Assembly (NCBI GenBank): GCA_018242565.1
Contig: JAFEBR010000484.1
Coordinates: forward strand, 1-40,026
Source of the DNA: Planctomycetota bacterium
Lineage (GTDB): Bacteria; Planctomycetota; Planctomycetia; Planctomycetales; Planctomycetaceae
Direction of reading: 5' to 3'
DNA: 40,026 nt
Shown here: positions 9,179 through 17,570 of the stretch, one piece after another
How the letters are laid out: the number at the start of each line of letters is the position of its first letter
Numbering within the stretch: position 1 is the stretch's first letter
The notes under the pieces: generated by a model
What the model was told of the DNA's origin: nothing
Seen by the model: the letters and a program-made list of their open reading frames with translations, nothing else
Databases searched by the model: none
Translations under genes and position numbers: made by a program

Positions 9179-10678
9179 ATGCCGATTCACCCCGCACCGC
9201 ACAGGCCCACCGCCGGACAGTTCCGCCCCAATCGCCGCACCTTCCTGGCTGATGTGGGGATGGGTTTCACCGGGCTGGTGCTGGGGAAGATGCTGGCCGA
9301 CGACGGAGTCGTCCGCGGGAACGACGCAGCCGGTTGGGTCCCGCCCGATGGCAACCCGCACTTCGAGCCACGGGCGAAGAGCGTCATCTGGATTTTTCTG
9401 GTGGGTGGCATGAGCCACATGGAGAGCTTCGATCCCAAACCGGCTCTCAACGAACACTCTGGCAAGACGATCGCCGAGTCGCCTTACAAGAGCGTGCTCG
9501 ACTCACCTTACCTCAAGAAGAACCTGCGCGAGTTCGTCGCCGGCAATCACAAAGTCTACCCGACGATCTATCCGCTCCAGGTGGGCTACAAGAAATACGG
9601 CCAGTCGGGCATCGAGATCAGCGACTGGTGGTCCAATTTGGGGAGTTGCATCGACGACGTGGCCATTGTCCGATCGATGTGGACCACCGACAACGACCAC
9701 GGCGCGCAGCTTCAGTTTCACACCGGAAGGCATGCGCTCGAAGGTCAGTTTCCGACTATCGGCTCCTGGATTCATTATGGTCTGGGAACCCTGAACGCCA
9801 ACCTGCCGCAGTTCGTCGTCATGGGGACTCCCATCGCCGACTGCTGTGGCGGAGTCGGCGCGCACGGGGCCAACTACCTGGGCCCCGAGCATGCGGGGGT
9901 GCAACTTTCCACCGATCCAAGCAACCCGCTCCCCTTCGCTGGTCCGGGGACTGATGTCTATCGGGAAGAGCAGCGGGAAGAGTTTGCCCTGCTGAACCGC
10001 TTGAACAGAATGTCCGAGGTCGAGTACCCCGACGACCGATCATTGGCCGCACGCATCAAGGCTTACGAACTCGCCTACCATATGCAGGTCGCCGTTCCTA
10101 ACGTCGTCGATTGCGCGGTTGAGACGGCCGCCGTCCAGAAACTGTATGGCCTCGACAACAAGACGACCGAGACCTTCGGTCGGCAATGTCTGGTGGCCCG
10201 CCGACTCGTGGAACAGGGAACCCGTTTCGTGCAGATCTTTCATGGTTCGAACGGCGGTGCGGGCGCCTGGGATGCCCATGGCGGCCTCAAGGCCGGGCAC
10301 TCGGCGCTGTGTTCTCAGGTCGATTTGCCAATTGCCGGTCTGATCAAAGACCTCAAACAGCGGGGCCTGCTCGAAGAGACCATCGTCGTTATTGGCACGG
10401 AATTCGGACGTACACCGGGAGCCCAGGGCGCCGATGGACGCGACCATCATCCGTATGGTTTTTCGATTGCGCTCGCCGGGGCTGGAATCAAGGGAGGTGT
10501 CGTACACGGCAGCACCGATGAACTCGGTTTCCACGCCGTAGAAAATCGGCACTACGTGACCGACCTCCATGCCACCGTCCTGAAGCAGTTGGGACTCGAT
10601 GCCCGTCGGCTGGAGATCCCCGGCCGCAAGCGACTCGACATCGACTTCGGGAAACCCATCACCGAAATCCTGGCGTGA
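9179..10678 (+). CDS. DUF1501 Tat-exported protein, copy 2
   Basis: A 499-residue paralogue of the preceding protein, starting at the ATG at 9179 only 14 bp after it. The Tat-like motif is NRRTFLADVGMG. The two proteins align along their full length, with long identical runs such as LPQFVVMGTPIADCCGGVG and GTRFVQIFHGSNGGAGAWDA, while the DNA differs mainly at third codon positions. This indicates an old tandem duplication kept under selection. The second half of the operon has no second DUF1549 partner, so the two copies may share one, or act as a heterodimer (inference). Confidence 0.93.
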   Translation: MPIHPAPHRPTAGQFRPNRRTFLADVGMGFTGLVLGKMLADDGVVRGNDAAGWVPPDGNPHFEPRAKSVIWIFLVGGMSHMESFDPKPALNEHSGKTIAESPYKSVLDSPYLKKNLREFVAGNHKVYPTIYPLQVGYKKYGQSGIEISDWWSNLGSCIDDVAIVRSMWTTDNDHGAQLQFHTGRHALEGQFPTIGSWIHYGLGTLNANLPQFVVMGTPIADCCGGVGAHGANYLGPEHAGVQLSTDPSNPLPFAGPGTDVYREEQREEFALLNRLNRMSEVEYPDDRSLAARIKAYELAYHMQVAVPNVVDCAVETAAVQKLYGLDNKTTETFGRQCLVARRLVEQGTRFVQIFHGSNGGAGAWDAHGGLKAGHSALCSQVDLPIAGLIKDLKQRGLLEETIVVIGTEFGRTPGAQGADGRDHHPYGFSIALAGAGIKGGVVHGSTDELGFHAVENRHYVTDLHATVLKQLGLDARRLEIPGRKRLDIDFGKPITEILA

Positions 10679-10934
10679 CGCGGTCTGCATACACAGGAAA
10701 TGGCCTGTGACTTTCCCCGTTCCTTAGGCCGACGCGCAGACAGACGAGTGCCGCGCCAGTCGGTCCACACGTTCCCAGCCACGGCCAGCATTTCTCCCCC
10801 CCCCGCACAGGCTGTCCCGGGCCCGATTGGCCAAGTCCTGCCGCCGGCAGACAGCCTTGTTCCACGGACTACGCGGCCATTACATTAGAACACGTCGTTT
10901 GCCGTGTTTTTTCCGTATTGAGAGAGAATTCCCT
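10679..10934. other. Intergenic leader of the PVC-type haem protein
   Basis: About 256 bp with no supported gene. A long in-frame extension from 10827 is rejected because the signal peptide begins at 10935. No strong terminator hairpin follows the DUF1501 stop; only a 5-bp GGCCT/AGGCC pairing near 10701-10731 was seen. Confidence 0.5.
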
Positions 10935-13900
10935 GTGTTTTCCAAATATTGGTGTGTGCGTTCGCTGTTCTGTCTGGGATTGGCCACGGCGGGGGTGCTG
11001 CTGTCGGTGACGCTCCCCGTCGACTACCTGTCGGCGGCGGTCCCCCCGAATACCAAAGTGGCCCCCGCCTCGCACGATGCCGAATTGGCCCTCTCGCGAA
11101 TCAAAGTCCAACCGGGGCTGAAGATTGACCTGTGGGCCGCCGAACCACTGCTCGCGAATCCCGTGGCGTTCTGCATCGACGAACGGGGCCGCGTCTACGT
11201 CGCCGAGACGTTTCGCCAGAGCAAAGGGGTCGAAGACAATCGCGGTCACGGACACTGGCTGGACGATGATCTGGCGGCCCAGACCCTCGAAGACCGCCTC
11301 GCCTATTTCTGGAAGCACCTCGGCAACAAGGTCTGGCAGTACACCAATGAAGAAGACCGCATCCGCATCCTCGCCGACACCAACGGCGACGGAAAAGCGG
11401 ATTCATCCACCATCTTCTCCGACGGCTACAACGCCGTGCTGGAAGGAACCGGCGCGGGCGTCCTGGCGCGCGGGGGCGACGTCTGGTACACTAACATCCC
11501 GCACCTCTGGCGTTTGCGTGACACCGATGGCGACGGTAAGGACGACCTGCGCAAACCGTTACACTACGGCTATGGTGTGCGGGTGGCACTCCGCGGTCAC
11601 GACATGCACGGGCTGACCTTTGGCCCCGATGGGCGGATCTATTTCAGTATCGGTGACCGCGGCTTCAATGTGACGTCGCAGGAAGGGAAGCGGTTCGTGT
11701 ATCCCGACCAGGGGGCCGTGCTCCGCTGCAATCCCGATGGTTCTGAACTTGAAGTGTTTGCTTCCGGATTACGGAATCCGCAGGAAATCGCCTTCGATGA
11801 TTTCGGCAACCTGTTTACGGGAGACAACAATTCGGACAGTGGTGACCGGGCCCGTTGGGTGTACGTGGTCGATGGGGGCGAAACGGGCTGGCGCATGAGC
11901 TTCCAGTACCTTTCGGACCGCGGTCCCTGGAATCGCGAAAAGCTCTGGCACCCCCAGCATCCCGGGCAGGCGGCGTATATCGTGCCCCCCATCGCCAATA
12001 TCGCCGACGGCCCCTCGGGCCTGACACACTACCCCGGCGTCGGTCTTCCCGAGAAGTATGCCGATCACTTCTTCCTGGTGGACTTCCGCGGCGGTTACGC
12101 CAACAGCGGCGTGCGTTCGTTTGCCATGAAACCCCAGGGAGCTTCGTTCGAACTCGTCGATTCTCAGGAATTCCTGTGGTCGATCCTGGCGACCGATGTC
12201 GACTTCGGTCCCGACGGCGCGATGTATGTCGCCGACTGGGTCGAATCGTGGGATGGCGTGGGCAAAGGGCGGATCTACAAACTGCACGACCCGGCCTCTG
12301 AGGACAATCCGGCCTTGAAGCAGGCGGTCTCGCTATTCAAGACCGGGTTTGACAAGCGTTCCAACACCGAACTGGCCGGCTTGCTGGGTCATGCCAGTGC
12401 CAAAGTCCGCCAAGAGGCGCAGTTCCATCTGGCCGACCGTGGACCGGCCGCGGTCGAAACTCTAACTGCAGTCGCGACCCGCAACAGCAACCGCTTCGCT
12501 CGACTGCACGCCATCTGGGGCCTCGGTCAGATCGGTCGTAAAACGCCAGCGGTCCTCGCCGGGATTCTCCCCCTCCTGGGTGATGCCGATCTCGAGATCC
12601 GAGGCAACACAGCCCGAGTGATTGGCGAGGCGGCCTACAATCCCGGAGCAGAGAAACTGGTACCGTTGCTGCAAGATGCCGAACCTCGAGTCCGGTTCCT
12701 GGCGGCGCTGGCCTACAGCCGTGCTGGCACGGCTGGTCAACTCGCACCGATCATCGAACTGCTGCGCGACAACGCCGATGCCGACCCGTATGTGCGACAC
12801 GCCGGGGTGATGGCGCTGACCCGCCTCGGGCAACTGCCGCAATTGCAGGCATATGCCAGCGACGCATCCCCGGCCGTACGACGAGGTGTGCTCCTGGCGC
12901 TGCGCCGGCAGCAGCATCCTGAGATTGCCACTTTCCTCGCCGACACAGACCCGAGCCTGGTCGAAGAAGCCGCGCGGGCCATCAATGACGTGCCGATCAA
13001 TGCAGCGCTGCCTCAACTGGCCGGCCTGGCGAATCGTCACGGTCTGACTCCCGCGACCCAGTATCGAGTGATCAACGCCAACTTTCGGCTGGGAACGGCC
13101 GACGCGGCACGAGTGGTGGCGGCCTACGCTGCCGATGCCGACACAACTCCCGAAATCCGGAAAGAGGCGGTGCAGGCGCTGGGCGACTGGGCAGCACCCT
13201 CCGGGCGCGATCGCGTGATGGGACTGTGGCGTCCACTTCCCAAACGCGATCGGGAACTGGCCGCCGCCGCCTTCCGCGACAAACTGGGGGGCATCTTCGC
13301 GGGACCGGGTCCCGTGCGCGAAGCGGCCACCAAAGTCGCCGTGCAACTCGAGATCAAGGAAGTCGGCCCCGTCCTCGTGCAGACCCTGCACGATTCCCGG
13401 CAGCCACCGCAGTCCCGGGCCGACGCACTTGAAGCGCTGGCTGGGCTGAATTACGACAAGCTCGCCGAGGCCGTCGAAACGGCCCGGACATCCGATCAAC
13501 CCGAATTGCGCGTGGCTGCCCGCCGCGCCCTGGTCCGCCTGCAACCGGATGCCGCGTTGGCTGACCTGAAGCAGGCGTTGGAAGCTGGAACGCTGATCGA
13601 AAAGCAATCGGCCCTGTCGCTTTTGGCCGAGATCAAAGGCTCGGGATCGGCCGATCTGCTGGTGGCCTGGCTCGATAAAGCCGTGCGCGGCGAGGTGCCG
13701 CTGGAGATTCAACTCGACCTGCTGGAAGCCGCGGCACAGCGCAAGCTGCCCCAGATTCAGCAGAAGCTCACCGAGTTCCAGGCACTGCAATCGACGGCCG
13801 ATCCGCTGGCCGCCTATCGTCCGGCCCAAGCGGGGGGACAAGCCGAACGCGGTCGCCGTGTATTCCAGCGCGGCGATCTGTCCTGCGTCCGGTGCCATAA

Positions 13901-14249
13901 GGTGCAAGGACAAGGGGGCGAAGTGGGCCCCGATCTGTCTAAGATCGGTTCACAGCAGAAACGCGACTACCTGCTGGAAGCCATTGTGTTCCCGGATAAG
14001 CAGATCGCCAAAGGTTTCGACCCGGTGGTCATCGTCACCGACAGCGGCAAGGTCTATTCTGGAATCATCCGGGAAGAAACCGACACGCACGTACGCCTCA
14101 TGAACGCCGACGGGCAACTGGTCGCGATTCCCAAAACCGAAATTGAAGAGCGGGTCCGTGGCAAGTCCGCCATGCCCGAAGATCTGATCAAAAAGCTCAA
14201 TCGCTTTGAACTTCGCGATCTTGTGGAGTTCTTGTCCAGCCTGAAGTAA
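10935..14249 (+). CDS. PVC-type haem-binding propeller / HEAT-repeat / cytochrome c protein
   Basis: About 1104 residues, taken to start at the GTG at 10935, which has GAGAG upstream and begins a signal peptide (VFSKYWCVRSLFCLGLATAGV). The first 450 residues form the six-bladed propeller of the planctomycete membrane-bound dehydrogenase family (PGLKIDLWAAEPLLANP, GLRNPQEIAFDDFGNLF, MYVADWVESWDG). HEAT repeats occupy about 480-950. The C-terminus is the phylum-specific haem domain with CVRCH (Cys984, Cys987, His988), GGEVGPDLSKIG and RLMNADGQLVAIPKTEIEER. It is expected in the periplasm as an oxidoreductase or electron carrier for sugar-type substrates, by analogy with PQQ/glucose dehydrogenase propellers. 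It follows the cytochrome/DUF1501 genes and may act with them. Confidence 0.92.
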   Translation: MFSKYWCVRSLFCLGLATAGVLLSVTLPVDYLSAAVPPNTKVAPASHDAELALSRIKVQPGLKIDLWAAEPLLANPVAFCIDERGRVYVAETFRQSKGVEDNRGHGHWLDDDLAAQTLEDRLAYFWKHLGNKVWQYTNEEDRIRILADTNGDGKADSSTIFSDGYNAVLEGTGAGVLARGGDVWYTNIPHLWRLRDTDGDGKDDLRKPLHYGYGVRVALRGHDMHGLTFGPDGRIYFSIGDRGFNVTSQEGKRFVYPDQGAVLRCNPDGSELEVFASGLRNPQEIAFDDFGNLFTGDNNSDSGDRARWVYVVDGGETGWRMSFQYLSDRGPWNREKLWHPQHPGQAAYIVPPIANIADGPSGLTHYPGVGLPEKYADHFFLVDFRGGYANSGVRSFAMKPQGASFELVDSQEFLWSILATDVDFGPDGAMYVADWVESWDGVGKGRIYKLHDPASEDNPALKQAVSLFKTGFDKRSNTELAGLLGHASAKVRQEAQFHLADRGPAAVETLTAVATRNSNRFARLHAIWGLGQIGRKTPAVLAGILPLLGDADLEIRGNTARVIGEAAYNPGAEKLVPLLQDAEPRVRFLAALAYSRAGTAGQLAPIIELLRDNADADPYVRHAGVMALTRLGQLPQLQAYASDASPAVRRGVLLALRRQQHPEIATFLADTDPSLVEEAARAINDVPINAALPQLAGLANRHGLTPATQYRVINANFRLGTADAARVVAAYAADADTTPEIRKEAVQALGDWAAPSGRDRVMGLWRPLPKRDRELAAAAFRDKLGGIFAGPGPVREAATKVAVQLEIKEVGPVLVQTLHDSRQPPQSRADALEALAGLNYDKLAEAVETARTSDQPELRVAARRALVRLQPDAALADLKQALEAGTLIEKQSALSLLAEIKGSGSADLLVAWLDKAVRGEVPLEIQLDLLEAAAQRKLPQIQQKLTEFQALQSTADPLAAYRPAQAGGQAERGRRVFQRGDLSCVRCHKVQGQGGEVGPDLSKIGSQQKRDYLLEAIVFPDKQIAKGFDPVVIVTDSGKVYSGIIREETDTHVRLMNADGQLVAIPKTEIEERVRGKSAMPEDLIKKLNRFELRDLVEFLSSLK

Positions 14250-14323
14250 GATCCGGGTTCTAAATCCAGGTATTCCGCAGAACATTGAGCTGACTTAACG
14301 GCGAGAGACCTTACGGCGAACTT

Positions 14324-14779
14324 ATGGCAGACGCAAAAATTGACATCGTCGGACCGGGGGATATCCCCCTGATCTCCGATCTTTATAACCAGATCTTCCG
14401 ACCCGCCCGCGACGCCGCGTTCTTCCGCCGGCGCTTCCAGGGACGCTGCAACGTGCTGATGCTCGTGGCCAGCCAGCAGTCGGAACCGACCGGTTTCTAC
14501 ATCGGTTTCGAATTGAAGCCGACCGTGTACTTTTCGTGGTTTTACGGCGTTTTGCCACCATACCGCCGCATGGGCATCGCCTCGCAACTGCAGGATGCAG
14601 TCCACGCCTGGGCTGCCGAGCAGGGTTACGAGTCGATCCGCTTTGAATGCCACAATCAGCATCGTCCGATGCTGCATCTGGCGATCGCCCGCATGTACGA
14701 CATCGTCGGCATTCGCTGGGATCCCGACCGCGGTGCCAACCTGGTGATCTTCGAAAAATCGCTGATCACCTCGACCTGA
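14324..14779 (+). CDS. GNAT family N-acetyltransferase
   Basis: A 151-residue protein with the acyl-CoA-binding core of GNAT acetyltransferases: the beta4 strand FSWFYGVLPPYRR and motif A RRMGIASQLQDA (about 83-95), followed by a helix and the beta5 strand YESIRFEC. The C-terminal half is shorter in conserved features, so the acceptor substrate cannot be predicted. It lacks a signal peptide and should be cytoplasmic. It lies 74 bp after the haem protein on the same strand but is not obviously related to it. Confidence 0.82.
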   Translation: MADAKIDIVGPGDIPLISDLYNQIFRPARDAAFFRRRFQGRCNVLMLVASQQSEPTGFYIGFELKPTVYFSWFYGVLPPYRRMGIASQLQDAVHAWAAEQGYESIRFECHNQHRPMLHLAIARMYDIVGIRWDPDRGANLVIFEKSLITST

Positions 14780-14818
14780 GTCGATCGCGCACAAATCGAC
14801 CGGGGGCCGATCAGGCGA

Positions 14819-15544
14819 CTATCGCCGGGCCCAGCGGATTTCGTCGGCGTCGAAGTACCGCGCGATCGGCCCCTGAACGAAGACGATCATCCATACGGCG
14901 TAGCCCACGGCGGCTCCCGACAGGGTGTCGCTCAGGTAGTGCGCGCCGGTTTCGATCCGCTGCATGGCCACCATCGCCGCCAAGGTGTAGAACAACACCC
15001 GGCCGCGTGGGAACACCGACGACAAGGCCAGGCAGAATCCCACCGCCATCGCGGTATGAGCCGAGGGCCAGCTTTGAATCGGCGACCCACCCCCACTTCC
15101 CGGCAGGAAATTCCGGAAGGTGCTGGTCACGGTCCCCGCGAAATCGAAATTGCGCGGACGTACCCGGGCAACGGTCGTCTTGAGCAAGTCGGCGAACAGC
15201 CCGGAACAAAGGGCCCCTGCTGCAATTCGAAACCCGGCCCCCCGTTTGGGACCGGCACAGAACACAATCGCCAGCGAGACACAGATCACCGCCGTCGGTT
15301 GTCCAAAAGGCTCAACCGCCTCCAGCACATTGTGAACGACTTTACGAATCCGCTGCCAGGGCTGTGCCCAGTCCTGATCCACCATGTGCCGCGAGATGTC
15401 GAGATCAATCAGCAAGGCCATCCCCGCCAATAACAGCAGCAGCGCCACCGGCGTCCAGCGGCGGGCGAGGCGATCGGGTTGCAATTCAGCATCCGGTGCC
15501 ATGCCGTCAGCGACCTGGGCAGGCGGGCATTCCCGGGCAGTCAT
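14819..15544 (-). CDS. PAP2-family phosphatase, membrane protein
   Basis: About 241 residues from the ATG at 15544; a GTG at 15598 would extend it but adds a non-hydrophobic tail. All three motifs of the PAP2 phosphatase active site are present: KTTVARVRP (Lys122 to Pro130), PSAH (160-163) and RIETGAHYLSD (Arg196, His202, Asp206). Several hydrophobic segments surround them, as in lipid phosphatases acting on phosphatidic acid or undecaprenyl pyrophosphate at the membrane outer face. Which lipid it uses is not decidable here. Convergent with the GNAT gene, with 39 bp between the stops. Confidence 0.9.
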   Translation of the reverse strand: MTARECPPAQVADGMAPDAELQPDRLARRWTPVALLLLLAGMALLIDLDISRHMVDQDWAQPWQRIRKVVHNVLEAVEPFGQPTAVICVSLAIVFCAGPKRGAGFRIAAGALCSGLFADLLKTTVARVRPRNFDFAGTVTSTFRNFLPGSGGGSPIQSWPSAHTAMAVGFCLALSSVFPRGRVLFYTLAAMVAMQRIETGAHYLSDTLSGAAVGYAVWMIVFVQGPIARYFDADEIRWARR

Positions 15545-15640
15545 ATTCACAGGGTCGCAGGGCACGTGTGTCTTTCCTGATAGTCTGCGTCGTCGCACCG
15601 GCTACATTCCGACCGATCACGATCTGGCCGCGAGAGATAC

Positions 15641-15658
15641 CGCGCCCCCTCGGGCGCG
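15641..15658 (-). terminator. GC-rich hairpin abutting the stop of the ASPIC gene
   Basis: A 7-bp perfect stem (CGCGCCC and GGGCGCG) with a 4-nt loop begins one base after the stop codon (TGA, 15661-15659). No U-tract follows. Position suggests a 3'-end structure of the leftward operon. Confidence 0.5.
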
Positions 15659-17443
15659 TCAATCCGGCTCAGTGCCAGTCGCGGCACGGCCGGGTTCGGC
15701 AGCAGGCTCTTCGACCAACAGCAGCCTTTGGCCGGCCGGCAGGTCGGTTAATTCGGTGCGTTGCCCGGAAGGCCAATGGACCACCAGACGTTCCACCCTG
15801 GCCTCCGTCCCCAACCCAAACAGCAGTTCGCGGTCACTGGTCGAGAGATAACTGCCCCCTCCTTTCACGATTCCGACCTGCTGTCGGCCGTTGGCGAACA
15901 GATCGACTCGTGCACCGATGGCCGACCTCGGGCTGGCGCGTCCCACCAGGCGAACAGCCAGCCAATGCGGGATTTTTGTTTCATTCCGCAACACGGCCAC
16001 CGGCTCGTTGGTGTGCGTCACCACGAGGTCGGGGGTCCCGTTACCATCCAGGTCCCCTGCCGCCGCGCCCCGTCCGAGATGCCGCTGGGCAAAGTATCCA
16101 CCGAGCTGAGGTGCGAGGTTTTTCAGGCGAGTCCCCCCCTCGTTCCAGAACAGGTAGGGGAATTGCCGCCGTTCCATGGGAATCGTCGGGGACCACACAT
16201 GTCCATTGGCACAGAAAATGTCCTGACGCCCATCGCCATCGACGTCGCACAAGATCGTCCCGAATCCAACCGCCTCGGCGCCGACCGCTGACACGCCAAA
16301 CGCGTGGCTGGCATGGTGGAACATGTCGTGCCCGCGGTTGCGATAGAAGGCAAACGACTGGTTCTCATAATTGGCCACCCAGATATCAAGCTGGCCGTCT
16401 CCATCGAGATCGCCAACATCCACTCCCATGCTGCCGTCGGCGGTCCCCAGCTCACCCAGCGCGACCCCGTCTTCCAGCGCCATGTCGCGATACGGTCCAC
16501 TCGGCTGCGACACATAGAGTTGATTGGGCAGCGTGTCGTTGGCGACATACACATCAGGTCGCTGGTCGCCATTAAGGTCGGTGACGATCACGCCCAACGT
16601 CTTGCCGATCTCCTGCATGCCGAGTTCGGCACTGGCCTCGCGGAATGTTCCGTCACCGTTGCCCAGGTAAACCGTGCAGGGCAAACCCTGAAACACGGTT
16701 GGATCGCAGATATTCCGCAGGTTGCGACGCGTGTCGGTGCAGACGGGATTATTCGTCAGCGACCAGTCAACGTAATGGCCGACAAACAGGTCCAGAACCT
16801 GGTCCTGATTGAAGTCTCCCCAACCGGCGGCCAGACTCCAGAGCGAATCACTCAACCCTGAGCTATCGGAAACGTCCACAAACGTCCCATCCCCCTGGTT
16901 GTGGAACAGTTGCAGCCCGCCCCAACCGGTAATCAGCAGGTCTGCAAACCCATCTTCATCCAGATCGGCCATCCACATGCCGTGATGGTAATGCCGCACC
17001 GGCCGCAAGCCGGCCTGCTCCGCCACGGGTTCAAATTTCCAGTGACCCACCTGTCGAAACAGTTCCATCGGCCGGGGCAAGATTCGCGGTCCCTCGGCGA
17101 ACTGACCTCCACCTGCAAACAACAGATCGGGTCGTCCATCGCCGTCATAATCGTCGATGGCACAGCCGGCACCGAACGATTCGAGGATGGTAAACAATCC
17201 GGCCTCTTCGCCGTTCTGCTGAGTCCATGCTACACCACTGTCGACAGCCACATCCTGAAACCGAATGCGCGCCGCGACTGTCGCATTCTGCGCGCCTTTG
17301 TCGGCATTCTCGCCTGTCTGCCCCGCGGGAACGGCTGGCACAGACCCGGAATCTCGACAGCCCGTTGACAGCGCAACCAGCACGACGGCCCACAGAGCCG
17401 CGCTGCTGCGCGATGTCGTTCGGTTTCCGATGTGGTCTGCCAT
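15659..17443 (-). CDS. FG-GAP / ASPIC-UnbV (CRTAC1-like) lipoprotein
   Basis: About 594 residues. The ATG at 17443 is preferred because GGGA lies six to seven bases upstream; ATG 17449 is also in frame. The N-terminus is a lipoprotein signal (ALWAVVLVALSTGC, Cys lipidation). Seven or so FG-GAP/VCBS calcium-binding blades follow, each with a DxDGDGxxD-type loop (for example DYDGDGRPDLL, DLDGDGQLDIW, DVDGDGRQDIF). The C-terminus is the ASPIC/UnbV module (IGARVDLFANGRQQ, VERLVVHWPSGQRTEL). The expected form is a lipid-anchored beta-propeller on the cell surface or in the periplasm, probably for binding. It is the last gene of the leftward series and follows a TPR protein, as its paralogue precedes another. 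Confidence 0.92.
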   Translation of the reverse strand: MADHIGNRTTSRSSAALWAVVLVALSTGCRDSGSVPAVPAGQTGENADKGAQNATVAARIRFQDVAVDSGVAWTQQNGEEAGLFTILESFGAGCAIDDYDGDGRPDLLFAGGGQFAEGPRILPRPMELFRQVGHWKFEPVAEQAGLRPVRHYHHGMWMADLDEDGFADLLITGWGGLQLFHNQGDGTFVDVSDSSGLSDSLWSLAAGWGDFNQDQVLDLFVGHYVDWSLTNNPVCTDTRRNLRNICDPTVFQGLPCTVYLGNGDGTFREASAELGMQEIGKTLGVIVTDLNGDQRPDVYVANDTLPNQLYVSQPSGPYRDMALEDGVALGELGTADGSMGVDVGDLDGDGQLDIWVANYENQSFAFYRNRGHDMFHHASHAFGVSAVGAEAVGFGTILCDVDGDGRQDIFCANGHVWSPTIPMERRQFPYLFWNEGGTRLKNLAPQLGGYFAQRHLGRGAAAGDLDGNGTPDLVVTHTNEPVAVLRNETKIPHWLAVRLVGRASPRSAIGARVDLFANGRQQVGIVKGGGSYLSTSDRELLFGLGTEARVERLVVHWPSGQRTELTDLPAGQRLLLVEEPAAEPGRAATGTEPD

Positions 17444-17570
17444 ACACATTCCCGTTGCTCACTGTCTGCGTCAGCCACCCGGCCGTACAGGCTCCTGCCA
17501 CTCACCACGCTGGCCCGCCAGTGACCAGGCACTCAAGCCGTGCCACATTCGCGAGCCAGCCACGCACCTT

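Noticed and set aside
12462-13913. 483-codon open frame antisense to the HEAT region of the PVC-type haem protein
   Set aside because: Shadow of the real gene, no ribosome-binding site or domain.
15364-16575. 403-codon plus-strand open frame over the PAP2 and ASPIC genes
   Set aside because: Arg/Pro/Ala-rich product typical of antisense frames in GC-rich DNA; spans two real genes on the other strand.
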